A stretch of DNA of 56,715 nt from Veillonella caviae (lineage in GTDB: Bacteria > Bacillota > Negativicutes > Veillonellales > Veillonellaceae). Position numbers and translations under genes: made by a program. This document shows, in pieces, positions 1 to 8,175 of the stretch (position 1 is its first letter; the number at the start of each line of letters is the position of its first letter). The stretch spans positions 1 through 56,715 of the forward strand of contig NZ_RQUY01000008.1 in the NCBI RefSeq assembly GCF_003992125.1. The letters are read 5' to 3'. The notes under the pieces are model-generated. The model was not told the origin of the DNA and ran no database searches. It saw nothing but the letters and a program-made list of their open reading frames with translations.

Positions 1-410
1 GCACTTTAATCATACTTTCATATGACTAAAACGCGTCTTTGTTTTCTTAGAGGCTATTTTGTTACAGCCCCTTTTGCATATATACTCATCTATACTGGTA
101 TACTCCACTATGATAATTTGAGAATAGAAGTGAAACTATATCGAAGTATGCTATATAGGTATGGAAAGTGCAAAATATAGGTCGTCTATATATTCGATGA
201 ATAAAAAATGTAATAATATTCTTTTTTGTGAATATTGACTTGCTGAGAAGCAAATCGAAATTGAATCTAATATATATGATATCGTATGAATATTTCTAGT
301 AAATATATACGTACTTAGCTTATATATTTACTTAGCAATAGTGGAATATTTGTTCATAGAAATATTTTAATATACTCATAAAATCATTAACATACAAATA
401 GAAAGAAAAA
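1..410. other. AT-rich intergenic stretch, no gene seen
   Basis: I see no credible coding region here. The only recognisable element is the segment GTTACAGCCCCTTTT near 60-74, which looks like the 3' arm and T-tract of an intrinsic terminator whose 5' arm lies before the window. A similar string, GTTACAGTCCCTTTTTT, forms the 3' arm of the terminator at 9940-9989. Confidence 0.5.
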
Positions 411-461
411 AATAGATTTACTTTTAAAAATAGTATATAATATAATCTAAGTAAATAGATT
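411..461 (+). promoter_or_regulatory. Promoter and inverted-repeat operator of the ArsR-type gene
   Basis: A TATAAT hexamer at 441-446 lies 17 bp after a weak -35 (TTACTT, 418-423). The perfect inverted repeat AATCTA-6 bp-TAGATT (444-461) overlaps the -10. A related sequence in the opposite orientation, AATAGATTTACTT, lies at 411-423 and mirrors AAGTAAATAGATT at 449-461. ArsR-family repressors commonly bind such AT-rich dyads over their own promoter, so autoregulation is inferred. Confidence 0.6.
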
Positions 462-493
462 TTTTGATATATATTTTGAGGAGTTTTTGCATT

Positions 494-838
494 ATGGTTG
501 AAGTTTCTTACGAACGTTTAGCAACAATATTTAAAGCGCTCAGCGATGAAACAAGATTGCACATTATCGACATGTTGTCCTGTAATGAATTATGTGCTGC
601 CGACATTTTGGCAAGTTTTAACTTGTCCCAATCTACATTGAGTTACCACATGAAAATATTAATTGATGCCGGTGTTGTAAATTCTCAACGCAATGGTCTT
701 TGGACTCGCTACTCTATTAATGAAGAAACGTTTGGTGATATTTTGGACATTCTTCCACGATTGTATAAAACAAAAGATGAGTGTATTTGTGCACAAATCA
801 AATATTGCCGTTTAGATGAGCACGAAAAAGAAGCTTAA
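494..838 (+). CDS. ArsR/SmtB-family metalloregulatory repressor
   Basis: A 114-residue winged-helix regulator. Residues 8-28 (ERLATIFKALSDETRLHIID) are the typical ArsR N-terminal helices and LSQSTLSYHMKIL is the recognition helix. ATG 494 is chosen because GAGGAG at 478-483 sits 10 bp upstream; an in-frame extension to 464 has no ribosome binding site. Cysteines are at 30 and 34 in the helix region (ELCAAD, where classical ArsR has ELCVCD) and at 97, 99 and 105 in a C-terminal CxC-x5-C cluster. The C-terminal cluster resembles ArsR proteins that bind As(III) or another thiophilic metal through a cysteine triplet, so the inducer is probably a metal(loid). It ends 3 bp before dinB and is probably co-transcribed with it. 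No efflux pump gene lies beside it in the window, so the true target is open. Confidence 0.85.
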   Translation: MVEVSYERLATIFKALSDETRLHIIDMLSCNELCAADILASFNLSQSTLSYHMKILIDAGVVNSQRNGLWTRYSINEETFGDILDILPRLYKTKDECICAQIKYCRLDEHEKEA

Positions 839-841
839 ATC

Positions 842-2308
842 ATGAGACGTTGGATTATGCATGTTGATATGGATGCTTTTTTTGCATCTGTAGAACAATT
901 GGATTATCCTGAATACAAAGGCCACCCCGTTATCGTGGGTGGTCTTTCTGCACGTGGTGTGGTAGCCACTGCATCCTATGAAGCTCGTAAATTTGGCGTC
1001 CATTCTGCAATGCCTATATCACGGGCGAGGAAACTGTGCCCTCATGGTATTTATGTATATCCTCGTTTTGATAGATATAAAGAAATTTCAAATATCATTC
1101 ATAAGGTGATGGAGGAATTTACCCCTATTATAGAACCGTTGTCATTAGATGAGGCGTTTTTGGATGTTACAGGTATAACTCATAAATTTGAAGGCCCTGT
1201 GGCGCTGGGACGGGCAATTAAGAACCGCGTATTTGCCGAAACAGGGCTTATCATCTCCGCTGGCTTAGCACCTAATAAATTCCTTGCCAAATTGGCATCC
1301 GATTTAGAGAAACCAGATGGTCTGGTCGTTATTCCTTATGGCAAAGAACAAGATGTGCTTGCTGAGTTACCTATAAAACGCATTTGGGGCGTCGGTCCTC
1401 GCACAGAACAACGACTGAAGGATGGCGGGTTTGCTTTGATGAAGGATATTCAAGTATTGCCTGATGAAAGCAAATTAATTCCTTATGTAGGTAATCAAGC
1501 ACGTCGCATTTGGGAATTGGCCCGTGGTATTGATGAGCGACCTGTTGAGGTAAATCGCCAAATTCAGTCCATCGGCAATGAAGAGACTTACGAAGAAGAT
1601 GTAGTAGATCCTGCTGTTATAGACGTGGAATTGCACTATTTTGCAAACCGCGTGGCAAAACGATTGCGTAAACGAAACCTCATGGGTCACACGGTAGCTA
1701 TTAAGGTACGGTATAATGATTTTAAAACGGTGACTCGGCAAAAACATCTAGATTCTGCCACCGATAATGAGCGTCTCATTTACGATACGTCCGTTCTATT
1801 ATGGAATAAATTGATGAATGAATATAAGGGAAAAACGGATCGTAATGCTAATAGAATCCAGATGCGGACATCAGCTAATAGGAATGAATCATCAACATCG
1901 GAAACGATGGGGGCTGCACCGATACCGACTTTTGACACGTCTATTCTTGCTATGCCGTTGAAACCGTTGCGTCTCTTAGGTGTTACCGTCAGTGGACTCA
2001 CAGCAGATGGCCTTGTGCAGGATGATTTGTTTACTGCCCCTATTGATGAAAGCTCCTCAAAATTGGCGACTGTGCTAGATTCTCTAGAATCTAAATTTGG
2101 TGAAAACGCCATTATGAATGGCGCTTTGTGGCAACGTAGTCATGGATTGACAGGTGATAGGCGTAAACGTAGTGAACTAAAGGCGGCGGTGGATGCTAGT
2201 GTTGATGATAACAGTCATCAAGATAAGTCGCTTCTTGACGATTCTGGTGCGATTCAAAGCGACGCGCTTAATGAGAATGAGGGAAAAAACACCACTGAAA
2301 ACTTGTGA
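842..2308 (+). CDS. dinB: DNA polymerase IV (Y-family translesion polymerase)
   Basis: Y-family polymerase that bypasses damaged template bases. The N-terminal catalytic signature MHVDMDAFFASVEQ and the second carboxylate motif SLDEAFLDVTG are intact, followed by the thumb HhH region (PIKRIWGVGPRTEQRL) and the little-finger domain. At 488 residues it is longer than the usual 350-420. The extra length is a polar, low-complexity insert around residues 325-365 (rich in N, R, S, T) and a charged C-terminal tail of about 55 residues. I do not see a canonical beta-clamp motif at the extreme C-terminus; a QDDLF segment at the end of the little finger is the likely clamp contact. Placement behind a metal-responsive ArsR gene is unusual and suggests expression under metal or oxidative stress. 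Confidence 0.95.
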   Translation: MRRWIMHVDMDAFFASVEQLDYPEYKGHPVIVGGLSARGVVATASYEARKFGVHSAMPISRARKLCPHGIYVYPRFDRYKEISNIIHKVMEEFTPIIEPLSLDEAFLDVTGITHKFEGPVALGRAIKNRVFAETGLIISAGLAPNKFLAKLASDLEKPDGLVVIPYGKEQDVLAELPIKRIWGVGPRTEQRLKDGGFALMKDIQVLPDESKLIPYVGNQARRIWELARGIDERPVEVNRQIQSIGNEETYEEDVVDPAVIDVELHYFANRVAKRLRKRNLMGHTVAIKVRYNDFKTVTRQKHLDSATDNERLIYDTSVLLWNKLMNEYKGKTDRNANRIQMRTSANRNESSTSETMGAAPIPTFDTSILAMPLKPLRLLGVTVSGLTADGLVQDDLFTAPIDESSSKLATVLDSLESKFGENAIMNGALWQRSHGLTGDRRKRSELKAAVDASVDDNSHQDKSLLDDSGAIQSDALNENEGKNTTENL

Positions 2309-2317
2309 TAAATATAC

Positions 2318-2347
2318 TTTCACCAATAGAATAGTTCGTGATACAAT
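2318..2347 (+). promoter_or_regulatory. Promoter of the 2400 gene
   Basis: TTTCAC at 2318-2323 and TACAAT at 2342-2347 with an 18-bp spacer. The segment ACTTTCACCAATA is shared with the pta promoter at 18867-18879. Confidence 0.5.
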
Positions 2348-2399
2348 ATATATAAATCCGTGTGTATAGACATGAAAATAACCGCAAGAGAGGTATAAT

Positions 2400-2684
2400 A
2401 TGAGTATGTTTCGCGTAGCCATTCATTATGGCATTAATAGCAATGGTTTTTTGTCCTATGATACAGATACAAAAACGGTGTCCGTTGATTTACCTGAACA
2501 AGAATGGGTAGATAAGGTATTGGCATATCTTAATGCTGAGCATGTGATTCAACATGCTACAGGACTTGATACATATGAACAACTCAACGTAAAACCATTA
2601 GATTCTTTGGACAATCTAAAATTGGCATTAACACGCATGTGGGAAGCCACAGACGTACAAGTCGACTGGAGCCGTCCGGCGTAA
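2400..2684 (+). CDS. Conserved hypothetical small protein
   Basis: A 94-residue soluble protein that I do not recognise. It has no signal peptide, membrane segment or cysteine pair. It is acidic (many D and E) with a tryptophan-containing C-terminus (MWEATDVQVDWSRPA). An AGAGAGG ribosome binding site lies 6-7 bp before the ATG, its own promoter-like sequence lies upstream, and a hairpin follows, so it appears to be a monocistronic real gene. Confidence 0.7.
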   Translation: MSMFRVAIHYGINSNGFLSYDTDTKTVSVDLPEQEWVDKVLAYLNAEHVIQHATGLDTYEQLNVKPLDSLDNLKLALTRMWEATDVQVDWSRPA

Positions 2685-2716
2685 ATTATCTACGCAGAAT
2701 CTAAGAAATACAAGAA

Positions 2717-2746
2717 CCCGAAGCCTATGAGGGCTTCGGGTATAAT
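2717..2746 (+). terminator. Terminator-like hairpin after the 2400 gene
   Basis: CCCGAAGCC (2717-2725) pairs with GGCTTCGGG (2732-2740). The T-tract is poor (TATAATAAG), so termination may be weak and may read into the tRNA. Confidence 0.55.
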
Positions 2747-2757
2747 AAGATATACAT

Positions 2758-2834
2758 GCGTCTATAGCTCAGTAGGATAGAGCAGCAGTTTCCTAAACTG
2801 CGTGTCGCTGGTTCGATTCCGGCTAGGCGCACCA
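2758..2834 (+). tRNA. tRNA-Arg (anticodon CCU)
   Basis: Full cloverleaf: acceptor GCGTCTA pairs with TAGGCGC (one G-U), D stem GCTC/GAGC, anticodon stem GCAGT/ACTGC with loop TTCCTAA (anticodon CCT), T arm GCTGG-TTCGATT-CCGGC. The terminal ACCA is encoded. Reads AGG arginine codons. Confidence 0.95.
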
Positions 2835-2843
2835 TAGATAAGT

Positions 2844-2911
2844 ACTGGCTTATTAAGTGGTTTGAATTTCTAATTTTAGTAGAAATAAGCCACTTAATAA
2901 GCCAGTTTTTG
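2844..2911 (+). terminator. Intrinsic terminator with a 17-bp perfect stem
   Basis: ACTGGCTTATTAAGTGG (2844-2860) is exactly complementary to 2890-2906, followed by TTTTTGTTTT. The loop holds a second small stem (TTTCTA/TAGAAA). It separates the tRNA from the phosphate regulon. Confidence 0.9.
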
Positions 2912-2929
2912 TTTTCAGGATTAATTAAT

Positions 2930-3029
2930 TTTACAATTTTTTTACAAAACTATTAGAATAAACTTTACATTCCTTTCTTATACTGTAGTCAAAGGTAACA
3001 ATGATAAATCAATTGATGGAATTGATTTA
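2930..3029 (+). promoter_or_regulatory. PHO-box-like repeats, promoter and leader hairpin of pstS
   Basis: TTTACA hexamers start at 2930, 2941 and 2964, with a degenerate copy (ATTAGA) at 2952, giving an 11-12-bp phase typical of PhoB/PhoP binding sites. The last copy sits 9 bp before the -10 TATACT (2979-2984), where an activator would replace a -35. The 5' leader then has a perfect 10-bp palindrome (3005-3014 with 3020-3029) just before the SD. Phosphate-starvation activation by the regulator encoded at 7462 is inferred. Confidence 0.65.
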
Positions 3030-3049
3030 GTAGTCCAGGAGGGAATAGT

Positions 3050-3928
3050 ATGAAATTTTCAAAATTTTTGACGCTAGCGTTGGCAGGGGTAATGGCATTT
3101 TATATTGCAGGATGTGGATCAGGTGCGACTGAAACGAAAAGTGGCGGTAATGCGTTAAGTGGAACAATTACGGCGTCAGGCTCTTCTGCATTGTTACCGT
3201 TGGCTAAAGATGCGGCGAATGATTTTAAAGCTAAGTATGCCGATGTATCTATTACACTAAACGGTGGCGGTTCTGGTACTGGTCTTAAACAAGTTTCGGA
3301 AGGTTCTGTAAATATAGGGAATTCTGATGTAGCAGCAGAAACCAAACTTAGCAAAGAAAAAGCTGCAGAATTGGTTGATCACAAAGTTGCTGTAGTAACA
3401 ATTGCACCAGTAGTTAACAAGAAAATTGGTGATGTTGTTCAATCATTAACTAAACAACAATTACAAGATATTTTCACAGGAAAAGTTACAAATTGGAAAG
3501 ATGTAGGCGGTCCAGATCTTAAGATTATGTTAGTTACAAGACCAGCAACATCAGGTACTCGTGCGTTATTCTCCGAATATGCACTTGATAAACAAGCAGA
3601 AGCAACAAATAAATCGCTAGAAACAGATGATTCCGGTACATTAATGCAAACTATCGCAGATAATGAAGGCGCTATCGGTTATGTATCCTTATCATATCTT
3701 GTTAATAATGATAAGGTGGCTACTGTTTCTATTGACGGTGTAGCACCAACTCTTGAAAATACATACAACGGAAAGTATTCTGTATGGGGCTATGAACATA
3801 TGTATACAAAAGGGAATCCAAACGAAGCAATTAAAGCATTTATAGACTTTATCATGTCAGATGAATATGGTCAAAAACTTGAAAAACAAGGATATGGCGT
3901 AACATCTAAAATGAAAGTAAGTCGTTAA
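3050..3928 (+). CDS. pstS: Phosphate ABC transporter substrate-binding lipoprotein
   Basis: 292-residue periplasmic phosphate-binding protein. Residues 1-22 form a lipoprotein signal with lipobox IAGC (Cys22). The PBP-like fold shows the PstS landmarks SGSSALLPL (phosphate loop), GGGSGTGLKQV, and RPATSGTRALFSEY. AGGAGGG at 3037-3043 supports ATG 3050. It captures phosphate for the PstCAB importer encoded next. An attenuator hairpin follows, so PstS is probably made in excess over the membrane components, as is usual for binding proteins. Confidence 0.95.
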   Translation: MKFSKFLTLALAGVMAFYIAGCGSGATETKSGGNALSGTITASGSSALLPLAKDAANDFKAKYADVSITLNGGGSGTGLKQVSEGSVNIGNSDVAAETKLSKEKAAELVDHKVAVVTIAPVVNKKIGDVVQSLTKQQLQDIFTGKVTNWKDVGGPDLKIMLVTRPATSGTRALFSEYALDKQAEATNKSLETDDSGTLMQTIADNEGAIGYVSLSYLVNNDKVATVSIDGVAPTLENTYNGKYSVWGYEHMYTKGNPNEAIKAFIDFIMSDEYGQKLEKQGYGVTSKMKVSR

Positions 3929-3974
3929 ATACAGTAATATAGTTAGCTACATTCAGATAGCTAAGCTGCAAGAT

Positions 3975-4008
3975 GGCAGTTGGCAGGTGACTGTCAACTG
4001 CCTTTTTT
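3975..4008 (+). terminator. Attenuating terminator between pstS and pstC
   Basis: GGCAGTTGGCAG (3975-3986) pairs with CTGTCAACTGCC (3991-4002) through a GTGA loop, followed by six T. It lies inside the pst operon, consistent with partial termination after pstS. Confidence 0.85.
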
Positions 4009-4020
4009 ATAAGGAGGACG

Positions 4021-4926
4021 ATGATGCAAGATAATAGTCGTGTAATTCGGCAAGATATATCTTGGAAAATAATCATTAGTTTAGGCGGATTTTTTATGAT
4101 TGCCTTAACGTTCGCACTTGGATTTTTCTTGTTTTATCGAGGAATAGGAACTTTCACTACCTATGACCACAGTGTGTTTGAATTTTTATTTTCATCTACT
4201 TGGGCACCAGCTGATTCTCATGATGGTGGCGGAAAAGTTGGGGCCGCTATTTTTATATTTGGTTCGATTAGTACGTGTTTATTAGCGTTATTAATTTCAT
4301 TGCCATTTAGTATTGGGGTCGCTATTTTTATGACAGAAATTTCTCCAGGTTTTGGCCGTAAAATTATTCAGCCAATAGTCGAAATCTTTGTAGGAATACC
4401 ATCAGTTGTATATGGGTGGTTAGGGCTTACTGTATTAGTTCCTGTTATAAAAGATGTATTTGATACACAATATGGTTTCTCCGTATTGGCTGCTTCATTA
4501 GTGTTAGCGATTATGATTTTTCCTACCATTACTTCCGTATCAGCCGATGCTATTCGCAGTGTTCCTAAAAACTTTCGTCAAGCTGCGTTTGGATTAGGTT
4601 CAACTCGTTGGCAGGTTATTTATAAAATTGTGTTGCCTGCAGCAAAAAATGGAATCTTGACTGGCGTTATTCTTGGCTTGGCCCGTGCATTCGGTGAAGC
4701 ATTAGCAGTCGCTATGGTTATTGGTAAAACAAAAGTATTTCCCGTATCAATTTTATCACCGACTACGAATTTAACGTCTGCCATTGCTGCAGATATGGGA
4801 GGCGCTATGGATGGAGGTGAATATAATATTGCTCTTTGGACAATGGCACTATTATTATTCTTTATTTCATTAGGCTGTATATTTTTAATTCATTATATAT
4901 CTGAAAGCGACGGTGAAAATATATAA
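4021..4926 (+). CDS. pstC: Phosphate ABC transporter permease PstC
   Basis: About 301 residues with six predicted membrane helices. The cytoplasmic loop carries the ABC-permease EAA motif (RQAAFGLGSTRWQVIYKIVLPAAKNGILTGVILG). Family: BPD-type inner-membrane permease forming the phosphate channel with PstA. Two consecutive ATG codons (4021 and 4024) exist; AAGGAGG at 4011-4017 gives a 6-bp spacing to 4024, so the second may be the real start. The stop overlaps pstA by one base (TAATG), indicating translational coupling. Confidence 0.95.
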   Translation: MMQDNSRVIRQDISWKIIISLGGFFMIALTFALGFFLFYRGIGTFTTYDHSVFEFLFSSTWAPADSHDGGGKVGAAIFIFGSISTCLLALLISLPFSIGVAIFMTEISPGFGRKIIQPIVEIFVGIPSVVYGWLGLTVLVPVIKDVFDTQYGFSVLAASLVLAIMIFPTITSVSADAIRSVPKNFRQAAFGLGSTRWQVIYKIVLPAAKNGILTGVILGLARAFGEALAVAMVIGKTKVFPVSILSPTTNLTSAIAADMGGAMDGGEYNIALWTMALLLFFISLGCIFLIHYISESDGENI

Positions 4927-5855
4927 TGCCCAATAAAGATAATCAAGTATTACAAGATACTACTAAAGCAATAAATGCTACTATTTTACGAGCTAAATTG
5001 TTAGATACAATTATGACTGGTGTATTCTATGTGGTTGCATTATTTTTTCTTGTTTTGTTAATTGTTTTTGCAACGTATATCATTGTAAAAGGATTTATGG
5101 ATTTTGATATATCTATGATGGCCTTTGATCATAGAGGTATTGGTAACCAGCTATTTAATACAGTTTATTTAGTTATATTGGCGTTGTTGATTAGTGTTCC
5201 GCTTGGCCTCTTATCAGGTATTTATATGGCAGAATATGCAAAACCAGGTAGAGTTACGAAAATTATTCGTATTTCTATTGAGACGCTATCCTCTTTGCCA
5301 TCAATTGTAGTCGGATTATTTGGGTATTTAGTGTTCATAGTGATGACTGGTTCACAATGGAATTTGTTTGCCGGTGCATTAGCTGTATCAATTTTAAGTT
5401 TACCGATTATTTCTACAACTACTGAAGATGCGCTTAAATCGTTACCTGATGGTTATAAAAAAGGTAGTTATGGCATGGGGGCAACAAAATGGCAAACCAT
5501 TCGGATGGTACTATTACCCGCATGTATACCACAAATTATGACTGGTATTATTTTAGCGGCAGGGCGTGCCTTTGGCGAGGCGGCTGCATTAATGTTTACG
5601 GCAGGTATGAGCACGGATATAAATTGGAATAGCACTAACCTTTTCTCATCGACACATCCGTTAAATCCATTTAGACCAGGGGAAACACTGGCATTACAAA
5701 TTTGGGCATCTCGTACAGAAGCGATTGCAGAAAATTCCACTCAAATTGCTAACTTGTGTGCAGCCATTTTAATGATTATGGTATTTACATTCAGTATTAG
5801 TGCCAGATATATTAGCCAGCATATTAATAAGAAGATGATAGGAGATAATAAATGA
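4926..5855 (+). CDS. pstA: Phosphate ABC transporter permease PstA
   Basis: 309 residues, six membrane helices, EAA loop [34 protein letters not shown]. Pairs with PstC to form the transmembrane channel. The start overlaps the pstC stop by one base and the end overlaps pstB by four bases (ATGA). The N-terminal 30 residues are polar and cytoplasmic. Confidence 0.95.
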   Translation: MPNKDNQVLQDTTKAINATILRAKLLDTIMTGVFYVVALFFLVLLIVFATYIIVKGFMDFDISMMAFDHRGIGNQLFNTVYLVILALLISVPLGLLSGIYMAEYAKPGRVTKIIRISIETLSSLPSIVVGLFGYLVFIVMTGSQWNLFAGALAVSILSLPIISTTTEDALKSLPDGYKKGSYGMGATKWQTIRMVLLPACIPQIMTGIILAAGRAFGEAAALMFTAGMSTDINWNSTNLFSSTHPLNPFRPGETLALQIWASRTEAIAENSTQIANLCAAILMIMVFTFSISARYISQHINKKMIGDNK

Positions 5856-6682
5856 TGAGAGAATACATAGGCGATGTTATGGGGGAATCAAACGTGCATT
5901 CTTTAGATACATCAACAGCGGTACATTCAATACAAGATAAATTTATTGTAGATAAATTAGATTTGTATTACGGTACGTTTAAAGCTTTAAAAGAAATCTC
6001 TATGAATATAAAAGAGAGTGAAGTTACTGCATTAATCGGGCCTTCAGGATGTGGTAAATCTACTTTTTTAAAAACCTTAAACCGAATGAATGATTTAGAT
6101 TCAACTGTGCGTATTGAAGGTTCAGTTTTATTGGATAATAAAAATATTTTTACAGAAATTGATGTGATTAATTTGCGACAATGGGTGGGAATGGTTTTTC
6201 AACAACCAAACCCATTTCCTAAAAGTATTTACGATAACATTGCCTATGGACCGCGGGTACAGGGGATTACGAAAAAAGCTGAGTTGGACATTATTGTAGA
6301 ACGGAGTTTACGGCAAGCAGCCATTTGGGATGAAGCAAAAGATCGTTTGCATAAAAGTGCCTTAGGCATGTCCGGTGGGCAGCAACAACGGCTATGCATT
6401 GCAAGAACCTTGGCAACTAAGCCGGATGTTATCTTGATGGATGAACCTACCAGTGCATTGGACCCTATTTCTACTTTGAAGATTGAGGAATTAGTTTTAG
6501 AATTAAAAAAAGATTATACTATTGTTATAGTAACTCATAATATGCAACAGGCGAGTCGTATTTCGGATAAAACAGCATTTTTTTTACTAGGTGATTTAAT
6601 AGAATATAATACAACGGAAGAGATTTTTACAAATCCTAAAAATCCTAAAACAGAGGAATATATTACGGGTCGTTTTGGTTGA
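5852..6682 (+). CDS. pstB: Phosphate ABC transporter ATPase PstB
   Basis: 276-residue ABC ATPase. Walker [10 protein letters not shown] is at residues 63-71, the Q-loop at [15 protein letters not shown], the signature is GMSGGQQQR (Met where Leu is commoner), and Walker B is [13 protein letters not shown] followed by the H-loop VTHN. PstB proteins are usually about 250 residues; the extra N-terminal 25 residues could mean an internal start, but AGGAGAT about 6 bp before 5852 supports the long form. Powers phosphate import and takes part in signalling to PhoR with PhoU. Confidence 0.95.
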   Translation: MMREYIGDVMGESNVHSLDTSTAVHSIQDKFIVDKLDLYYGTFKALKEISMNIKESEVTALIGPSGCGKSTFLKTLNRMNDLDSTVRIEGSVLLDNKNIFTEIDVINLRQWVGMVFQQPNPFPKSIYDNIAYGPRVQGITKKAELDIIVERSLRQAAIWDEAKDRLHKSALGMSGGQQQRLCIARTLATKPDVILMDEPTSALDPISTLKIEELVLELKKDYTIVIVTHNMQQASRISDKTAFFLLGDLIEYNTTEEIFTNPKNPKTEEYITGRFG

Positions 6683-6691
6683 GGTAGGATA

Positions 6692-7369
6692 ATGAGAAAA
6701 CATTTTGATGAAGAATTATTACAAGTTAAAAGTGAATTTATTACGATGGCTTCCGTCGTAGATAAATCATTATTGCAAGCTATTACAGCATTAGAAAAAA
6801 ATGATCCTGTGTTAGCGCGAGATGTAATTGAATTGGAACCTAAAATTTTAGATTTTGAACGTCTTATTGAACGTCGATGTATGCTAATTCTTTTATATCA
6901 ACAACCGGTAGCTTCTGATTTACGAATGGTATCAGCTATTATGAAAATGATTTCTGAATTAAGACATTTGTCAAATCAAGCTACTGAAATTAGTGAATTA
7001 ATCATTACTAATCATACTAAAATTCATTTTGGTGAAGTAGAAGAATTAGTGGAAATGGGACAAAAAGTTCGTCGCATGACCTATGATGCAATTCATGCGT
7101 TCAGCGTATCTGATGAAAGATTGGCCCGCCAAGTTGTTTCACAGGATGATGAAGTTGATAATTTGTTTACCAATGCTAAAAAAATGATTGTTAAAGGTAT
7201 AAAAACAGATGCCTTTAAACCGGGAACCGGTGTGGATGCATTAATGATTTCTAAGCATATGGAAAAAATAGGCGACTATTCTGTGGCGATGGCTGCATGG
7301 ACTATTTATATGATTACTAATGAACCGGTAGAAACGATTCTTGCTAGTAGTACTAATAGTAATGTATAA
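6692..7369 (+). CDS. phoU: Phosphate signalling protein PhoU
   Basis: 225 residues, two tandem three-helix PhoU domains. The metal-binding E/DxxxD-type motifs appear as ELRHLSNQATEISE in the first half and EKIGDYSVAMAAWTIY in the second. PhoU links PstB status to the sensor kinase, keeping the regulon off when phosphate is plentiful. It starts 9 bp after pstB with a GAGGTAGG ribosome binding site, then about 90 non-coding bases precede the regulator gene. Confidence 0.93.
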   Translation: MRKHFDEELLQVKSEFITMASVVDKSLLQAITALEKNDPVLARDVIELEPKILDFERLIERRCMLILLYQQPVASDLRMVSAIMKMISELRHLSNQATEISELIITNHTKIHFGEVEELVEMGQKVRRMTYDAIHAFSVSDERLARQVVSQDDEVDNLFTNAKKMIVKGIKTDAFKPGTGVDALMISKHMEKIGDYSVAMAAWTIYMITNEPVETILASSTNSNV

Positions 7370-7461
7370 AATTAATGAAAGCTGAATCGGTAATTAATAC
7401 ATAGGTAATGCTATAGAATAGCTAATACTAATATGATTCTATAATGGAAATAGGAGCGATT

Positions 7462-8175
7462 ATGGCAAAGAAAAAAGTGGTATATTGTGTAGAAGATGAA
7501 GAAAGTATTAGAGGATTACTTGCTTATGTATTAAAGGGACAAAATTTTGAATCTCAAACTTTTTCAGAAAGTAAATCTTTTTGGGATGCTATGAAGCATT
7601 CTCTGCCAAATCTTGTTTTGTTAGATATTATGTTAGATGGTGAAGATGGATTAACTATTTTACATAAAATGAAACAGGACTCTCGATATAAAAACATTCC
7701 TGTTATTATGCTTACGGCGAAAACGAGTGAATATGATATAGTGAAAGGCTTAGATGAAGGGGCCGATGATTATATAAAAAAACCATTTGGGGTGGTTGAA
7801 TTAGTATCTCGTATTAAAGCCGTTATGCGTCGTACTGAATCTGATGCGGTAAGGGTAGACACGCTTAGCATAGGAGAGTTATCGATTCAAAGAGGTAGCC
7901 GTATCGTAACTATCGGTTCTAAAGTGATTGAGTTAACAATGAAAGAGTACGATTTACTTCTTTATTTTATAGAGAATAAAAATTTGGTGTTATCTAGAGA
8001 ACAGATTATGAATCATGTGTGGGGATTTATGTATGAAGGCGAGACGAGAACGGTTGATATGCATATTATGACGCTGCGCCAAAAATTAGATACATCTAGT
8101 AAACACATAAAAACTGTACGAGGAATTGGCTATCGGTGGGAGGAAAAACACAATGAAGCAAAAGATTTTTCGTAG
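7462..8175 (+). CDS. OmpR-family response regulator of the phosphate regulon (PhoB/PhoP-like)
   Basis: 237 residues: receiver domain with acidic pocket E11/D12, phosphoacceptor D55 (LVLLDIML) and K in the IKKPFG motif, then a winged-helix output domain ending in RTVDMHIMTLRQKLD...TVRGIGYRW. ATG 7462 is preferred over 7444 because TAGGAG lies just before it. It overlaps the kinase gene by 23 bases. Presumed to bind the 11-bp repeats upstream of pstS and possibly its own upstream region. Confidence 0.92.
   Translation: MAKKKVVYCVEDEESIRGLLAYVLKGQNFESQTFSESKSFWDAMKHSLPNLVLLDIMLDGEDGLTILHKMKQDSRYKNIPVIMLTAKTSEYDIVKGLDEGADDYIKKPFGVVELVSRIKAVMRRTESDAVRVDTLSIGELSIQRGSRIVTIGSKVIELTMKEYDLLLYFIENKNLVLSREQIMNHVWGFMYEGETRTVDMHIMTLRQKLDTSSKHIKTVRGIGYRWEEKHNEAKDFS

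Noticed and set aside
2866-2887. Loop sequence resembling a Cas12a-type direct repeat stem (TTTCTA...TAGAAA)
   Set aside because: It occurs once, inside the loop of an intrinsic terminator, and lacks the conserved TAC/GTAG pairing; no CRISPR array or cas gene is present.
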